Positions 52,327 through 61,297 of a stretch of 64,000 bases of DNA are shown here, piece after piece. The DNA is taken from NCBI RefSeq assembly GCF_023898865.1, contig NZ_JAGSOV010000020.1, forward strand, positions 62,001 to 126,000. The letters are read 5' to 3'. Source of the DNA: Pseudonocardia humida. Its GTDB lineage: Bacteria; Actinomycetota; Actinomycetes; Mycobacteriales; Pseudonocardiaceae. The notes beneath the pieces are model-generated. The model was not told the origin of the DNA. It did no database searches and saw nothing but the letters and a program-made list of their open reading frames with translations. Numbering within the stretch: position 1 is the stretch's first letter; each line of letters starts with the position of its first letter. The translations under genes were made by a program, and so were the position numbers.

Positions 52327-52671
52327 GTGCGATCCGGACGAGCGGTGCAGCAGGTGGTCGGGTGCTTCAACGCGGGGGTGACCGGCCTGGCGGGCTCCCG
52401 CCTCCTCGGACCGGTGGTCCGCAGGCGCATCACCACCGCCACCTACACCGGGCGCCGCTCGGGCAGGACGTTCCACACGCCCGTCGGCTACCGGCGCACC
52501 GGCGACGTCGTCACGATCGGGGTGCAGATGCCCGACCGGAAGAACTGGTGGCGCAACTTCACCGGCGACGGCGCCCCGCTCACGCTGGAGCTCGACGGCA
52601 CCGACCGCACCGGCCACGCCGTCGCCCGGCGCGACGGACGCCGGGTCACCGTCACCGTCGACCTGGGCTGA
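52327..52671 (+). CDS. Small deazaflavin-type (Ddn-like) reductase protein
   Basis: A 114-residue split beta-barrel protein resembling the F420-dependent nitroreductase (Ddn) family: ITTATYTGRRSGRTFHTPVG and NWWRNFTGDGAPLTLELDG. It is shorter than typical members (about 140-150). It may reduce quinones or nitro compounds or be a reduced paralogue. The start is GTG 52327. Confidence 0.7.
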   Translation: MRSGRAVQQVVGCFNAGVTGLAGSRLLGPVVRRRITTATYTGRRSGRTFHTPVGYRRTGDVVTIGVQMPDRKNWWRNFTGDGAPLTLELDGTDRTGHAVARRDGRRVTVTVDLG

Positions 52672-52692
52672 CCGCCCCGGCGGCGACCACGT

Positions 52693-53121
52693 CTACCCCG
52701 CCTCCAGCGCCGCCTTGATGCGGTTCAGGTCGCCCTTCGCCGTGCGCTGCATGATCGCCCGCAGCGGCGCGAACACCCGGGCCAGCAGACCCCTCGGCAT
52801 GAGCTCGATGCGCATGGTCAGCCGCGACGACCCGGAGGGGCCCTCGGCGACCGTGCCGATCAGCCGGAACGGCAGCGACGCCTCGGTGGCGGTCGTCGTC
52901 CAGGTCGTCGGCCGGGCGAACTCGACCACCTCCATCGTCGCCTTCCCCAGCCCCGAGTAGGACCCGACGAACCGGCTGCCCCGCCCGACCGGCCCGTCCG
53001 AGACCAGCTCGATGGTCTTCACCGCCGGGTTCCAGTCGACCTCGGTGCGCATGTCGCTGCAGTAGTCGAAGACGGCCTCCACCGGCCGCGCGATGTCGAT
53101 CGAGTTCTCGACGACGTGCAT
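52693..53121 (-). CDS. SRPBCC-family protein
   Basis: A 142-residue START/SRPBCC helix-grip protein: ENSIDIARPVEAVFDYCSDM, DWNPAVKTIELVSDGPVGRG, SRLTMRIELMPRG and a C-terminal amphipathic helix. Such proteins bind hydrophobic ligands. The ATG at 53121 has a GGAGG site. No partner gene is coupled to it. Confidence 0.85.
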   Translation of the reverse strand: MHVVENSIDIARPVEAVFDYCSDMRTEVDWNPAVKTIELVSDGPVGRGSRFVGSYSGLGKATMEVVEFARPTTWTTTATEASLPFRLIGTVAEGPSGSSRLTMRIELMPRGLLARVFAPLRAIMQRTAKGDLNRIKAALEAG

Positions 53122-53484
53122 GCCCACCTCCGGTTGTCGCCCGCGGCCGCGCCGGCATCCGGTACGCCGCCGCGCCCGTCCGCGCGGGAAAGCCGTCGGG
53201 AAACGGTCGTTTGCCACGGACACCGCCGCCGAAGTACGGTATCCCCCGTGACTGCCGGGTCGGCCTTGGGCCACGAGCGAGAGAGTCACCCGGCCGCCGA
53301 GTGACGGCCGGGCGGGCCCGCGGCCCGCCGTTCCACCCTTTTCCCGCGCCATAGCGCTCCTTGGCCGTTCGACGGCCTCCTGCACCCTTCCCACCTGCGA
53401 CGCCGCACGCCGTCATGCCCCCAGCCATGCCCGAGAACCGCCGTTGTCCCGGCGGGGCTTCAGCCTGCCCGAAAAAGGAGAGAA
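53122..53484. other. Intergenic region between divergent genes
   Basis: 363 bp without a recognisable gene. It must contain promoters for the SRPBCC gene (leftward) and the reductase-hemerythrin fusion (rightward). A TACGGTAT element near 53235 could be a -10. GC-rich complementary stretches around 53250-53330 may fold, but no known RNA family was recognised. Confidence 0.4.
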
Positions 53485-54327
53485 ATGGATTTCAACCAAC
53501 CCGTCATCGACGAGTTCCGCGCCAATGCGGGGGTCGTCGGCGGCATGTTCGAAGGAGCCCGACTGCTGCTGCTCACCACCACCGGCGCCCGCACCGGGAA
53601 CGAGCACACGGTTCCGCTGGGCTACCTGCCCGACCGCGACGGCCGGGTCCTGGTCATCGGGTCCGCAGGCGGCTCGCCGCGGCACCCCGCCTGGTTCCAC
53701 AACCTGGTGGCCGACCCCCGCGTCCACGTCGAGGCGGGCGTGTTCCGCTACCCGGCCGACGCCGTCGTGCTGACCGGTGCGGAGCGGGAGCAGACCTTCG
53801 CCCGCGTCGTCGAGGACGATCCCGCCTGGGGCGACTACCAGGAGAAGGCCGGCCGCCTGCTGCCGGTGGTCGCGCTCGTCGAGGTGCCCGTCGGCCCGCC
53901 CGACATCGCCGCCCCGTCGCCGGGTGCGGCGCTGCGGCTGGTGCACGACGGCTTCCGCCGCGAGCTGGCCCTGGTCCGCGCGGAGGTCGCCCGCTCCGGT
54001 CCCGGCCTCGGCGCCCAGCTGCGGATCAACTGCCTGGCGCTGTGCGACGGCCTGGGCGTCCACCACCGCAACGAGGACGCGGCGATGTTCCCGGCGCTGG
54101 CCAGGATGCGCCCCGACCTCACCGACGCCGTCGAGCGGCTGGCCGACGAGCACGCGCGGATCGCCGCGCTGCTCGACGAGCTCCGGGCCGTGCTCGCGGA
54201 GCCGGACCGGGACCGGGCGGCCCTGCTGGCCGACATCGACCGGCTCACCGGCGAGGTGGAGGCCCACCTGGACTACGAGGAGCAGCAGCTGGTCCCCGTC
54301 CTGGACGGGATGGCCGCCGGCGGCTGA
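53485..54327 (+). CDS. Ddn-like deazaflavin reductase fused to a hemerythrin domain
   Basis: 280 residues in two domains. Residues about 5-130 are a nitroreductase/F420-type split barrel (LLLLTTTGARTGNEHTVPLG, HPAWFHNLVADPRVHVEAG). Residues about 145-275 are a hemerythrin HHE four-helix bundle whose iron ligands would be His in LVHDGF, HH and E in VHHRNEDAAMFP, His in ADEHARI and H/E in VEAHLDYEEQQL. It joins flavin or F420 redox chemistry to an O2/NO-sensing di-iron site. ATG 53485 has an AAAGGAG site. Confidence 0.88.
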   Translation: MDFNQPVIDEFRANAGVVGGMFEGARLLLLTTTGARTGNEHTVPLGYLPDRDGRVLVIGSAGGSPRHPAWFHNLVADPRVHVEAGVFRYPADAVVLTGAEREQTFARVVEDDPAWGDYQEKAGRLLPVVALVEVPVGPPDIAAPSPGAALRLVHDGFRRELALVRAEVARSGPGLGAQLRINCLALCDGLGVHHRNEDAAMFPALARMRPDLTDAVERLADEHARIAALLDELRAVLAEPDRDRAALLADIDRLTGEVEAHLDYEEQQLVPVLDGMAAGG

Positions 54328-54393
54328 GCCCGGTCATGACCGGACCGAACCGGTGGGTACCGTCACGGCTCCAGGACCACTGCAGGAGCGAAC

Positions 54394-55125
54394 GTGATCG
54401 ACCGGGAGCAGGCGACGAGCATCGCCGCCAGCTGGGCCGCGCCGCGCGGCGGCGTCGAGGTGGAGATCGGGTTGCGGGAGTTCGACCAGGGCTGGGTGGC
54501 CTGGCCGAAGCCCGCCCAGGTCGGCCTCGGCGCCGCCCGCGTGGTGATCGACAAGGAGACCGGCGAGCTGTCCCAGTGGCCGTCGATCCCGGTCAGCACG
54601 ATCATCGCCCAGTACCCCGACCGGCTGGCCGCCCAGCTGCGCTTCCCGCCGATGGCGCTGCGCTCGCTGCACCGGGCCGGCTGGAAGTCCGGCCGCCGCG
54701 TCCCCGGCGCCGTCGACGCGTGGATGGCCGCGCACACCGACGACCTGCGGCTCGTCCCGTTCTCGGCGACGGCCCGCCAGGTGCTCGAGGAGTTCGGCGG
54801 CCTGACCCTCGACCAGCTCGACGAGTCGGGCACGCCGCTGCCCGGGCACCGCAGCCTGCTGTTCCCGCACCCGGCCTGCGGCCCGCTGACCCGCGCCTAC
54901 CTGGGCTTCACCGAGGAGACCGGCATCCCACTGTTCCCCGTCGGCACCCACGGGGAGGGCCCGTCGGAGGTGGCGGTCGCCCCGGACGGGCGGACGTTCC
55001 TGTTCCACCCGACCGGCGAGTACCACCTCGGCGACACCTTCGACGAAGCCCTCATCACCCTGACCACCGACCGCCCCGCCCTGCCCCTGGACCCCGAAGG
55101 CTCGGTCGACCTCCACCGTCGATAG
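54394..55125 (+). CDS. SUKH-3-like immunity-type protein
   Basis: A 243-residue protein. The N-terminal part (about 1-75: GWVAWPKPAQ, VVIDKETGELSQWPSIPV) resembles the YrhB/Imm-type domain. The C-terminal part (about 85-230: LHRAGWKSGRRVPG, FSATARQVLEEFGGLTL, PTGEYHLGDTFDEAL) resembles SUKH-3 immunity proteins. Such proteins neutralise contact-dependent or polymorphic toxins, but no toxin gene lies nearby, so it is an orphan immunity gene or has another role. The GTG at 54394 follows an AGGAG site. Confidence 0.7.
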   Translation: MIDREQATSIAASWAAPRGGVEVEIGLREFDQGWVAWPKPAQVGLGAARVVIDKETGELSQWPSIPVSTIIAQYPDRLAAQLRFPPMALRSLHRAGWKSGRRVPGAVDAWMAAHTDDLRLVPFSATARQVLEEFGGLTLDQLDESGTPLPGHRSLLFPHPACGPLTRAYLGFTEETGIPLFPVGTHGEGPSEVAVAPDGRTFLFHPTGEYHLGDTFDEALITLTTDRPALPLDPEGSVDLHRR

Positions 55126-55164
55126 CGGACCGGAGCTGTCCGCGAGCCGTGCCAGGGTGACCCC

Positions 55165-55626
55165 ATGAGCCGCCACATCCAGGTCACCTTCGACGTCCAC
55201 GACCCGCGCGCCCTGTCGTCCTTCTGGGCCGAGGTCCTCGGCTACGTCCACCCCGGCCCACCCGGCGTCGACCTCCCCGCGGGCGCCGACCCCCTGGCCG
55301 CGTGGGACGAGTTCCTCGCCCGCCTCGGCGTCCCCGGGGACCAGCGCAACACCAGGTCGGCCATCGAGGACCCCGACGGCCACGGCCCCCGCGTGTTCTT
55401 CCAGCAGGTGCCCGAGGACAAGGTCGTCAAGAACCGCGTCCACCTCGACGTCCGCGCCGCCCCCGGCCTTCAGGGCGACGAGCGGATGGCGGCGCTGGAG
55501 GCCGAGTGCGACCGGCTCGTCGCGCTGGGGGCGAAGCGGCTGCACCGGGACGAGCCGGCACCCCCGATGAGCCAGGGCTTCATCGTGATGGCCGACCCGG
55601 AGGGCAACGAGTTCTGCCTGGACTGA
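55165..55626 (+). CDS. VOC-family protein (glyoxalase-6 type)
   Basis: A 153-residue protein with two betaalphabetabetabeta modules: IQVTFDVHDPRALSSFWAEV, HGPRVFFQQVPEDKVVKNRV, HLDVRA and MADPEGNEFCLD. These are characteristic of the glyoxalase-6/PhnB-like VOC group. The substrate is unknown. It stops 3 bp before the end of the convergent asparaginase gene. Confidence 0.88.
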   Translation: MSRHIQVTFDVHDPRALSSFWAEVLGYVHPGPPGVDLPAGADPLAAWDEFLARLGVPGDQRNTRSAIEDPDGHGPRVFFQQVPEDKVVKNRVHLDVRAAPGLQGDERMAALEAECDRLVALGAKRLHRDEPAPPMSQGFIVMADPEGNEFCLD

Positions 55627-55629
55627 CGA

Positions 55630-56586
55630 TCAGGGATCCGGTCGGTCGAACGGTGCGGCCGTCACCTCACCGACGGGCTCGCCGTGCCCGAGCACCGCTA
55701 CGTGCGCCAGGTCGTCGGCGATCTCCTCGACCCCCAACCGGCGCAGCAGCGCGACCATCACGGGCTGCCGCGCCCGCGCCGCGCCATCGGCGATCTTGAG
55801 CGCCGCCGCCCGGCCGTCGGGCAGTGCGGCGGCGTAGACGCCCTCGGCGCCGTCCTTCGCGATGAGGCCCTGGACGGCGCGGATCAGCGCGGTCACGTCG
55901 CGTCCGGTGCCGCCGAGGTACTCGGGGTGCTCGCGGATCGCGGCGGCGACGCGGGCCTCCGGGGTGCCGGGCTCGGCGCGGGCGAGGGTCGCGAAGGCGC
56001 GGGCCAACCCGTCCAGGGTCGTGCCGAAGGCCGGGGCGCCGCAGCCGTCGACGGCCACGACGTCGACGGGTTCCCCGGTCAGCTCGGCGATCGTCTCGCG
56101 GACGAGCCGCTGGAGGGGATGGGCCGGGTCGAGGTAGGAGTCCAGCGGCCAGTCGTTGGCCGCGCACGTCGCCAGCATGGCGGCGTGCTTGCCGGAGCAG
56201 TTCTGCGCCATCGGGACGGCGGCGCGGCCTGCGCACTGCCAGCGCAGCCGCTCCCCGGGCTCGATGGGCAGGTCCGGGGTGTTGCGCAGGTCCTGTTCGG
56301 ACAGCCCGGCGGCGCGCAGGATCGCCGCGACACCCTCGACGTGGAAGGGCTCGCCGGAGTGGCTGGCCGCGGCCAGCGCCAGCTGCGGGCCGGGCAGGTC
56401 CACGCCGGCGCGCAGCATCGCCAGCAGCTGCACGGGCTTCAGCGACGAGCGCGGCAGCACGACCGCCGACGGGTCGCCCACCCGCACGGCGGCCGACCCG
56501 GAGGCGTCGAGGGCCACCGCGGCGCCGTGGTGCACGCACTCCAGGAAGCCCGAGCGCGTGACGTGGGCGAGCGGGGCGACGGTCAT
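55630..56586 (-). CDS. Rhizobial-type (class 3) L-asparaginase
   Basis: A 318-residue member of the asparaginase II (PF06089) family, unrelated to E. coli AnsA/B. Signature blocks: PRSSLKPVQLLAMLRAG, AAASHSGEPFHVE, QNCSGKHAAMLATC, VDGCGAPAFGTTL and KDGAEGVYAAAL. These include the Ser-Lys dyads and Cys near the metal site. It hydrolyses asparagine to aspartate and ammonia. It starts at 56586 and is transcribed alone. Confidence 0.9.
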   Translation of the reverse strand: MTVAPLAHVTRSGFLECVHHGAAVALDASGSAAVRVGDPSAVVLPRSSLKPVQLLAMLRAGVDLPGPQLALAAASHSGEPFHVEGVAAILRAAGLSEQDLRNTPDLPIEPGERLRWQCAGRAAVPMAQNCSGKHAAMLATCAANDWPLDSYLDPAHPLQRLVRETIAELTGEPVDVVAVDGCGAPAFGTTLDGLARAFATLARAEPGTPEARVAAAIREHPEYLGGTGRDVTALIRAVQGLIAKDGAEGVYAAALPDGRAAALKIADGAARARQPVMVALLRRLGVEEIADDLAHVAVLGHGEPVGEVTAAPFDRPDP

Positions 56587-56742
56587 GACCCGGATGCTAG
56601 GCAGCCGTCGACGCCGCCGCGGGTGAGCGGCGTAACACCCCCTCCGACCGGGGCGAGTGGTCCGGTGAGCTCACGGCGTTCCCTTCGCGCCGGGGAAACG
56701 CATGCGGCGGCCCGACCGCCACCGACGCCGCAGGAGTGCCCG

Positions 56743-57594
56743 ATGCCGCGACCCACCGCCCGGCGCACGGCGGCCGCCGCCCTCCTGCTCGTGCTGACCG
56801 GGTGCTCCGCCCAGCCGGTCGCCGGCACCCCCTACGCGGTCGGGGGCACCCCGTCGACGGACGCCGTCACCGCCGCGCCCACGGCGCTGGCGCCGGGCCC
56901 GGTCACCGTCATCGCCCTCGGCGACAGCCTCACCGCCGGCGACGGCGACGACAGCGGCCTGGGCTTCGCCGGCCGGCTCGTCGAGACCATCGCCGCCCGC
57001 CCCGGCCGCGAGGGCTCCTCGCTGGTCGACCTCGGCCAGTCGGGCTGGGACAGCACCGCCATGGTCGACGGCCAGGAGGGTTCTCCGGCGCCACTGGCCC
57101 AAGCCGTCGACGCCGCCAGGGCGGCAGCCCCGGCCGCGGTGCTGGCCACGGTGCTGATCGGCTCGAACGACCTCTGGTACGCCTACAGCGGGGCCGAGAA
57201 CCCGACCCCGCGCGCCGACGAGGACGCCGTCGTCGCCACCTACCGCGCGAACCTCGACCGCACGGTGCGGGAGCTGCGGGCCGCCGGGGCGGTCGTGGTC
57301 GTCGGGCTGCCCGACGACCAGTCGGTGCGCCCCATCTCCGTCGACATCGCCCGCCTCAACGAACAGCTCCCCGACGTCACCGAGGAGGAGGTCGGGAAGA
57401 TGTCGGCGCTCTCCGAGGAGCTCGGCGCGGTGGTGGAGGAGGTCGCGGACACCTACGACGTCCCCACCGTGGACACGAACGACCCGTTCTGGTCCGATCC
57501 GTCGCGGATGGCCGACGACGGCATCCACCCCAACGCCGACGGCTACGCGCAGATGGCGACGGCGTGGGCGGAGGCCGTCGACCCGCTGCTCTGA
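56743..57594 (+). CDS. SGNH-hydrolase-type lipoprotein
   Basis: A 283-residue lipoprotein: signal peptide with lipobox LTGC (Cys21), Pro/Thr linker, then an SGNH/GDSL hydrolase: block I ALGDSLTAGDG (Ser), block II LVDLGQSGWDS (Gly), block III IGSNDLWYA (Asn), block V DDGIHPNADGY (Asp/His). It is probably an extracellular esterase or lipase. ATG 56743 has a CAGGAG site. Confidence 0.9.
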   Translation: MPRPTARRTAAAALLLVLTGCSAQPVAGTPYAVGGTPSTDAVTAAPTALAPGPVTVIALGDSLTAGDGDDSGLGFAGRLVETIAARPGREGSSLVDLGQSGWDSTAMVDGQEGSPAPLAQAVDAARAAAPAAVLATVLIGSNDLWYAYSGAENPTPRADEDAVVATYRANLDRTVRELRAAGAVVVVGLPDDQSVRPISVDIARLNEQLPDVTEEEVGKMSALSEELGAVVEEVADTYDVPTVDTNDPFWSDPSRMADDGIHPNADGYAQMATAWAEAVDPLL

Positions 57595-57660
57595 ACCTCC
57601 TTTCACCCCTCGAGACCGGTCGGCGCGTCGGTATCGAACGAGTGGGTCAGGCGCGCAGCG

Positions 57661-57687
57661 CTCCGGAGGTCTGGTTAGCCTCCGGAG
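57661..57687. promoter_or_regulatory. Palindromic stem-loop upstream of the defence-like operon
   Basis: CTCCGGAGG-TCTGGTTAG-CCTCCGGAG has perfect 9-bp arms and lies 30 bp before the GTG of the Z1 gene, 67 bp after the previous stop. It may be the terminator of the upstream lipoprotein gene, an operator, or a leader hairpin controlling the operon. No separate regulator gene is adjacent. Confidence 0.45.
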
Positions 57688-57716
57688 GATCCGGACAAAG
57701 GCCGTAGGGAGATCAG

Positions 57717-60308
57717 GTGGCTGACGGCGTGACCGACGCGCAGGTCGAGAGGGCTTACAAGGTCTTCCTCAAGTATTCCGACGTCAGTTCACCACAGGAG
57801 GCGGTCAAGGATCTCGAAGCGATCGGAATGGCGCCGGAGCTCATCCGGCGGGTCCGCGCGAAGCACGAGGCGGAGACCGTTCGGATCCGCAATCTCGACG
57901 AGCCGCCATCCGTGTGGATCGACGGGCGGATCACCTGGTACACCGGTCCGGACATGACCAAGGATCGCAACTGGCCGGCGATCGTGAAGTCCATGCAGAG
58001 GAAGGGCTTCGGGGACGCCAACATCGAGTCGGTCGATGCATCCTCCACGAAGATCCTGGCGCTCCTCGACCACCCGAAGCAGGATGGGTTCCGGACCCGC
58101 GGCCTGGTCGTCGGCTTCGTCCAGTCCGGGAAGACGACCAACTTCACCGCTGTAATGGCGAAGGCCGCCGACCGCGGCTACAAGCTCTTCATCGTCCTGT
58201 CCGGAATCCACAACACCTTGCGGCGACAGACGCAGGTCCGGCTCGGCGATGATCTGGTGCACGCGAACCCGGCGCAGTGGCACGAGGTGACGACCGAGAA
58301 TCGGGACTTCATCCCGCCGGGTGGGAACTCGAAGGCGTACTTCGCCTCGAAGGGCCAGCATCTCCTGCTCGTCGTCAAGAAGAACGCCGTCGTCCTGCGC
58401 AAGCTCCGCGACTGGCTCGACTCGGCGGGCGAGTACCTCGCCAAGACCCCGACATTGATCATCGACGATGAGGCCGATCAGTCGACCGTCGCCACGTCGA
58501 AGATCAACCCGCTGCTGTTCGACGTCCTCGACAAGTTCCCCAAGGTCGGCTACATCGGCTACACGGCGACGCCGTTCGCGAACCTGCTGATCAACCCGGG
58601 CGACGAGAAGGACTTCTACCCCAGGGACTTCATCGTCAACCTGCCTCAGCCGACGGGGTACCACGGCACGGAGGTGCTGTTCGGCCGGGAGTTGCTGCCG
58701 GGTGAGGACGCCTCGGCCCTCGAGGGCGGCTTCGACATGATCCGGACGGTCCCGGACTCCGAGGTCGACGAGCTGAAGCCGCGGACCAAGAAGGACGCAC
58801 CCGGCTTCTACCCGGGGATGACGCACTCACTCCGCCGGTCGGTCGAGTGGTTCTGGCTCGCCACCGCCGCCAGACGCGTTCGCGGTGGCGGCAACCCGCA
58901 TTCGACGATGCTCATCCACACGACCACGGACACGACAGTGCACGAGCGGTTCAAGGATCCGCTGCTCGATCTGCGCTCCCGCATGCTGCGCGGCCTCGCC
59001 CAGGACGACGCGCCGCTGTCGAAGCGCCTGCGCGAGACCTGGGAGAAGGAGACCGGGCGCGTCCCCGCGGCCGACCTCGGCGAGACGCCGGTGCCGTTCG
59101 ACGCCTTGCTGGCCGAGCTTCCCGGCGTCGTGCGCGAGACCAAGATCGTGATCGACAACTACCGCAGCACGGACCGTCTCGACTACGAGTCCGGCCCGGT
59201 CACCGCGATCGCGGTGGGTGGCAACACCCTCTCCCGCGGCCTGACCCTCGAAGGTCTCATCTCAAGCCTCTTCGTCCGTGCGGTGTCGGCCTACGACACC
59301 CTGCTGCAGATGGGTCGCTGGTTCGGATACCGCAACCACTACGGCGACCTGCCGCGCATCTGGATGACGAACGAGCTGAAGGAGTGGTTCAGCCACCTGG
59401 CGACCGTCGAGGCCGAGATGCGCCAGGACATCAACCGCTACATGAACCCGTCGGTGACGCCACTGAACTTCGCCGTCCGGCTCCGGACACACCCGAAGAT
59501 GAGCATCACGGCCAAAGCCAAGATGACGAGTGCCGTACGGGCGACCGCAGCCTACGGCGGCCAGCTCGTCGAGTCCCGGTTCTTCGACGTCACCGCAGCC
59601 GGCGCCGAGCGGCTCGTCGACAACGCCGCGGCTGCGCGCGGGCTCGTCGCCGACTCGGCGAAGTACGGGATCCGGACCGGATCGAACGGTGAGTCCGCGC
59701 TGTTCACCCACGTCCCGCACGAGTACGTCCTGCGGTTCTTGTCGGAGTACGCGTTCCACGAGCGGTCGTCGGACGGCGACGGCGCACGGATGGCCGAGTA
59801 CATCCGGCGCCGGGTCCGCGCCGGGTCCCTGGGCCGATGGAGTGTCGGCGTCGTCGGCAACTCGCTGGCGACCGCCGACACCAAGCGGTGCGACCTGGGG
59901 AGTGGCATCGACATTCGGATGGTGCGACGCTCACGACTCGACTACGACGGCGACGGCGAGTTCGACGGCGTGGCGGACATCAAGACCCTCACCAGCCGTC
60001 GGGACGAGGCGCTCGATCTCGACACGGACCGCGCGAACTCGATGAGCCGTGAGGACCTCCTCGTGCTGCGCGCCGACCAGCGCCCGACCGAGGGACTCCT
60101 CCTGCTGTACCCCATCGAGCCGATGTCCGACACCGGCACGAAACGCCGTGTCCCCCTCGACGCTCCCACCGACGACGTGGTGATGGGCGTGGCGCTGGTC
60201 TTCCCGGACCCCGAGGACGAGGACTCCGACGTCGAGTACATGAGCGCGGACCTCTCCAAGGTCGTCGTCGAGGAGGAAGACCTCTCGATCCTGGAACAGG
60301 ACTCGTGA
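57717..60308 (+). CDS. Z1-domain SF2 helicase-like ATPase (defence operon gene 1)
   Basis: An 863-residue protein with the Z1 (PF10593-type) architecture. Walker A is GFVQSGKTTN (Lys139), Walker B LIIDDEADQS (about 248-256), motif III GYIGYTATPFANLL (about 280-290), and the late helicase motifs GGNTLSRGLTLEG and LLQMGRWFGYR (about 530). Z1 enzymes occur in predicted restriction systems with GHKL ATPases, where they are thought to translocate or unwind DNA. GTG 57717 follows an AGGGAGA site. The stop overlaps the next start (GTGA). The C-terminal 150 residues are acidic and unassigned. Confidence 0.92.
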   Translation: MADGVTDAQVERAYKVFLKYSDVSSPQEAVKDLEAIGMAPELIRRVRAKHEAETVRIRNLDEPPSVWIDGRITWYTGPDMTKDRNWPAIVKSMQRKGFGDANIESVDASSTKILALLDHPKQDGFRTRGLVVGFVQSGKTTNFTAVMAKAADRGYKLFIVLSGIHNTLRRQTQVRLGDDLVHANPAQWHEVTTENRDFIPPGGNSKAYFASKGQHLLLVVKKNAVVLRKLRDWLDSAGEYLAKTPTLIIDDEADQSTVATSKINPLLFDVLDKFPKVGYIGYTATPFANLLINPGDEKDFYPRDFIVNLPQPTGYHGTEVLFGRELLPGEDASALEGGFDMIRTVPDSEVDELKPRTKKDAPGFYPGMTHSLRRSVEWFWLATAARRVRGGGNPHSTMLIHTTTDTTVHERFKDPLLDLRSRMLRGLAQDDAPLSKRLRETWEKETGRVPAADLGETPVPFDALLAELPGVVRETKIVIDNYRSTDRLDYESGPVTAIAVGGNTLSRGLTLEGLISSLFVRAVSAYDTLLQMGRWFGYRNHYGDLPRIWMTNELKEWFSHLATVEAEMRQDINRYMNPSVTPLNFAVRLRTHPKMSITAKAKMTSAVRATAAYGGQLVESRFFDVTAAGAERLVDNAAAARGLVADSAKYGIRTGSNGESALFTHVPHEYVLRFLSEYAFHERSSDGDGARMAEYIRRRVRAGSLGRWSVGVVGNSLATADTKRCDLGSGIDIRMVRRSRLDYDGDGEFDGVADIKTLTSRRDEALDLDTDRANSMSREDLLVLRADQRPTEGLLLLYPIEPMSDTGTKRRVPLDAPTDDVVMGVALVFPDPEDEDSDVEYMSADLSKVVVEEEDLSILEQDS

Positions 60309-61297
60309 GTCCGAGCGGCGCCCGGTTGGAGGAGCTGTGGGCCGAAGCCGCCGCCGAGCCCGCCGTCAGCTTGTTCCGGACAGCGCCGTGCGGGACCGAC
60401 ACGTCGCAGGGTCCGGTCCTCGTCGCCGTTCACAAGGACGGCTCACGGAACCTCCTCATCCCGATCGATGCCAAGCACACGCTCCGGGAAGACGTCGACG
60501 GCAACGCCGTCACGTTGCGCCGACGGGTACTGGAAGACGCGACCAGCCGCCGCACATACGCCGTTCTGGCGCTCGTCGACGGCCGCCTCGCCGATCTGTT
60601 CACCGCGCTCTGCGTCGAGGTCGTCACACGGATCGCGGCGAAGCCGGATCGCGCCGTCACCGCACTCCGCCAGACACTGGCGGACTGGCGGTCCCTGCTC
60701 TCCGGCTCCCGGCGCACGCTCGGTCCGTCCGAGCTCGCGGGGCTGTTCGGTGAGCTGGAGCTGTTGCGCACCATGGTCGCGCTGGACAACGGGGCCGTGT
60801 CGTTCTGGACCGGCCCCTCGGGCACCGCCCAGGACTTCCACCGGGGGAAGCTGTCCCTGGAGGCAAAGGCGACGGTCTCACCGGAGTCCCGCACGATCCG
60901 CGTCCACGGCGCGGGGCAGCTCGCCGTCGCCGAGTCGGGGCGCCTGCTCCTGGTCTGGTTCCGGCTCGGTGCGGGTGGTGGCCGCTCAGTGCCGGACCTG
61001 ATCGACGAGATCATGGCCGCGACGGACGACGAGGCGAGCTTCCTCGCCGCCCTCCGCGAGGCCGGCTACCTCCCGACCGACCGCGAGCTCTACTCCCGCA
61101 GGCTCTTCGAGGTCGACGAGCGGCGGGTGTTCGAGATCGGCCCCGGATTCCCCCGCGTCACCGCCGCCGGGCTGATCGGCGACGCCACCCTGGCCGGCGT
61201 GGATCGGATCCACTACGACGTGGACCTCGACAGCGCTCCGGCCGCCGCGACGCGCGTCGACCTCGACCCGGCCCGGGCGTTCCTGGAGCTGTCGTGA
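60305..61297 (+). CDS. DUF4420 PD-(D/E)XK-type nuclease (defence operon gene 2)
   Basis: A 330-residue protein of the DUF4420 family. The restriction-fold active site is visible: Glu150 in GLFGELELL, Asp177 in TAQDFH, Glu186-x-Lys188 in LSLEAKAT, followed by ARTIRVHGAGQLA-like Gln-containing helix (TIRVHGAGQLAVAE). N-terminal residues about 1-120 form a separate alpha/beta region, possibly for target recognition. It is probably the DNA-cleaving subunit. It starts with GTG inside the Z1 stop and ends overlapping the GHKL gene by GTGA, so stoichiometric translation is likely. Confidence 0.88.
   Translation: MSPSGARLEELWAEAAAEPAVSLFRTAPCGTDTSQGPVLVAVHKDGSRNLLIPIDAKHTLREDVDGNAVTLRRRVLEDATSRRTYAVLALVDGRLADLFTALCVEVVTRIAAKPDRAVTALRQTLADWRSLLSGSRRTLGPSELAGLFGELELLRTMVALDNGAVSFWTGPSGTAQDFHRGKLSLEAKATVSPESRTIRVHGAGQLAVAESGRLLLVWFRLGAGGGRSVPDLIDEIMAATDDEASFLAALREAGYLPTDRELYSRRLFEVDERRVFEIGPGFPRVTAAGLIGDATLAGVDRIHYDVDLDSAPAAATRVDLDPARAFLELS

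Noticed and set aside
54394..55125. Toxin-immunity locus
   Set aside because: The immunity-like protein has no polymorphic toxin, WXG100 or secretion gene beside it, so a complete system is not supported.
57717..60308. DISARM or BREX helicase
   Set aside because: Motifs are of the Z1 type, and neighbours lack DrmA/B, PglX, PglZ or BrxC features.
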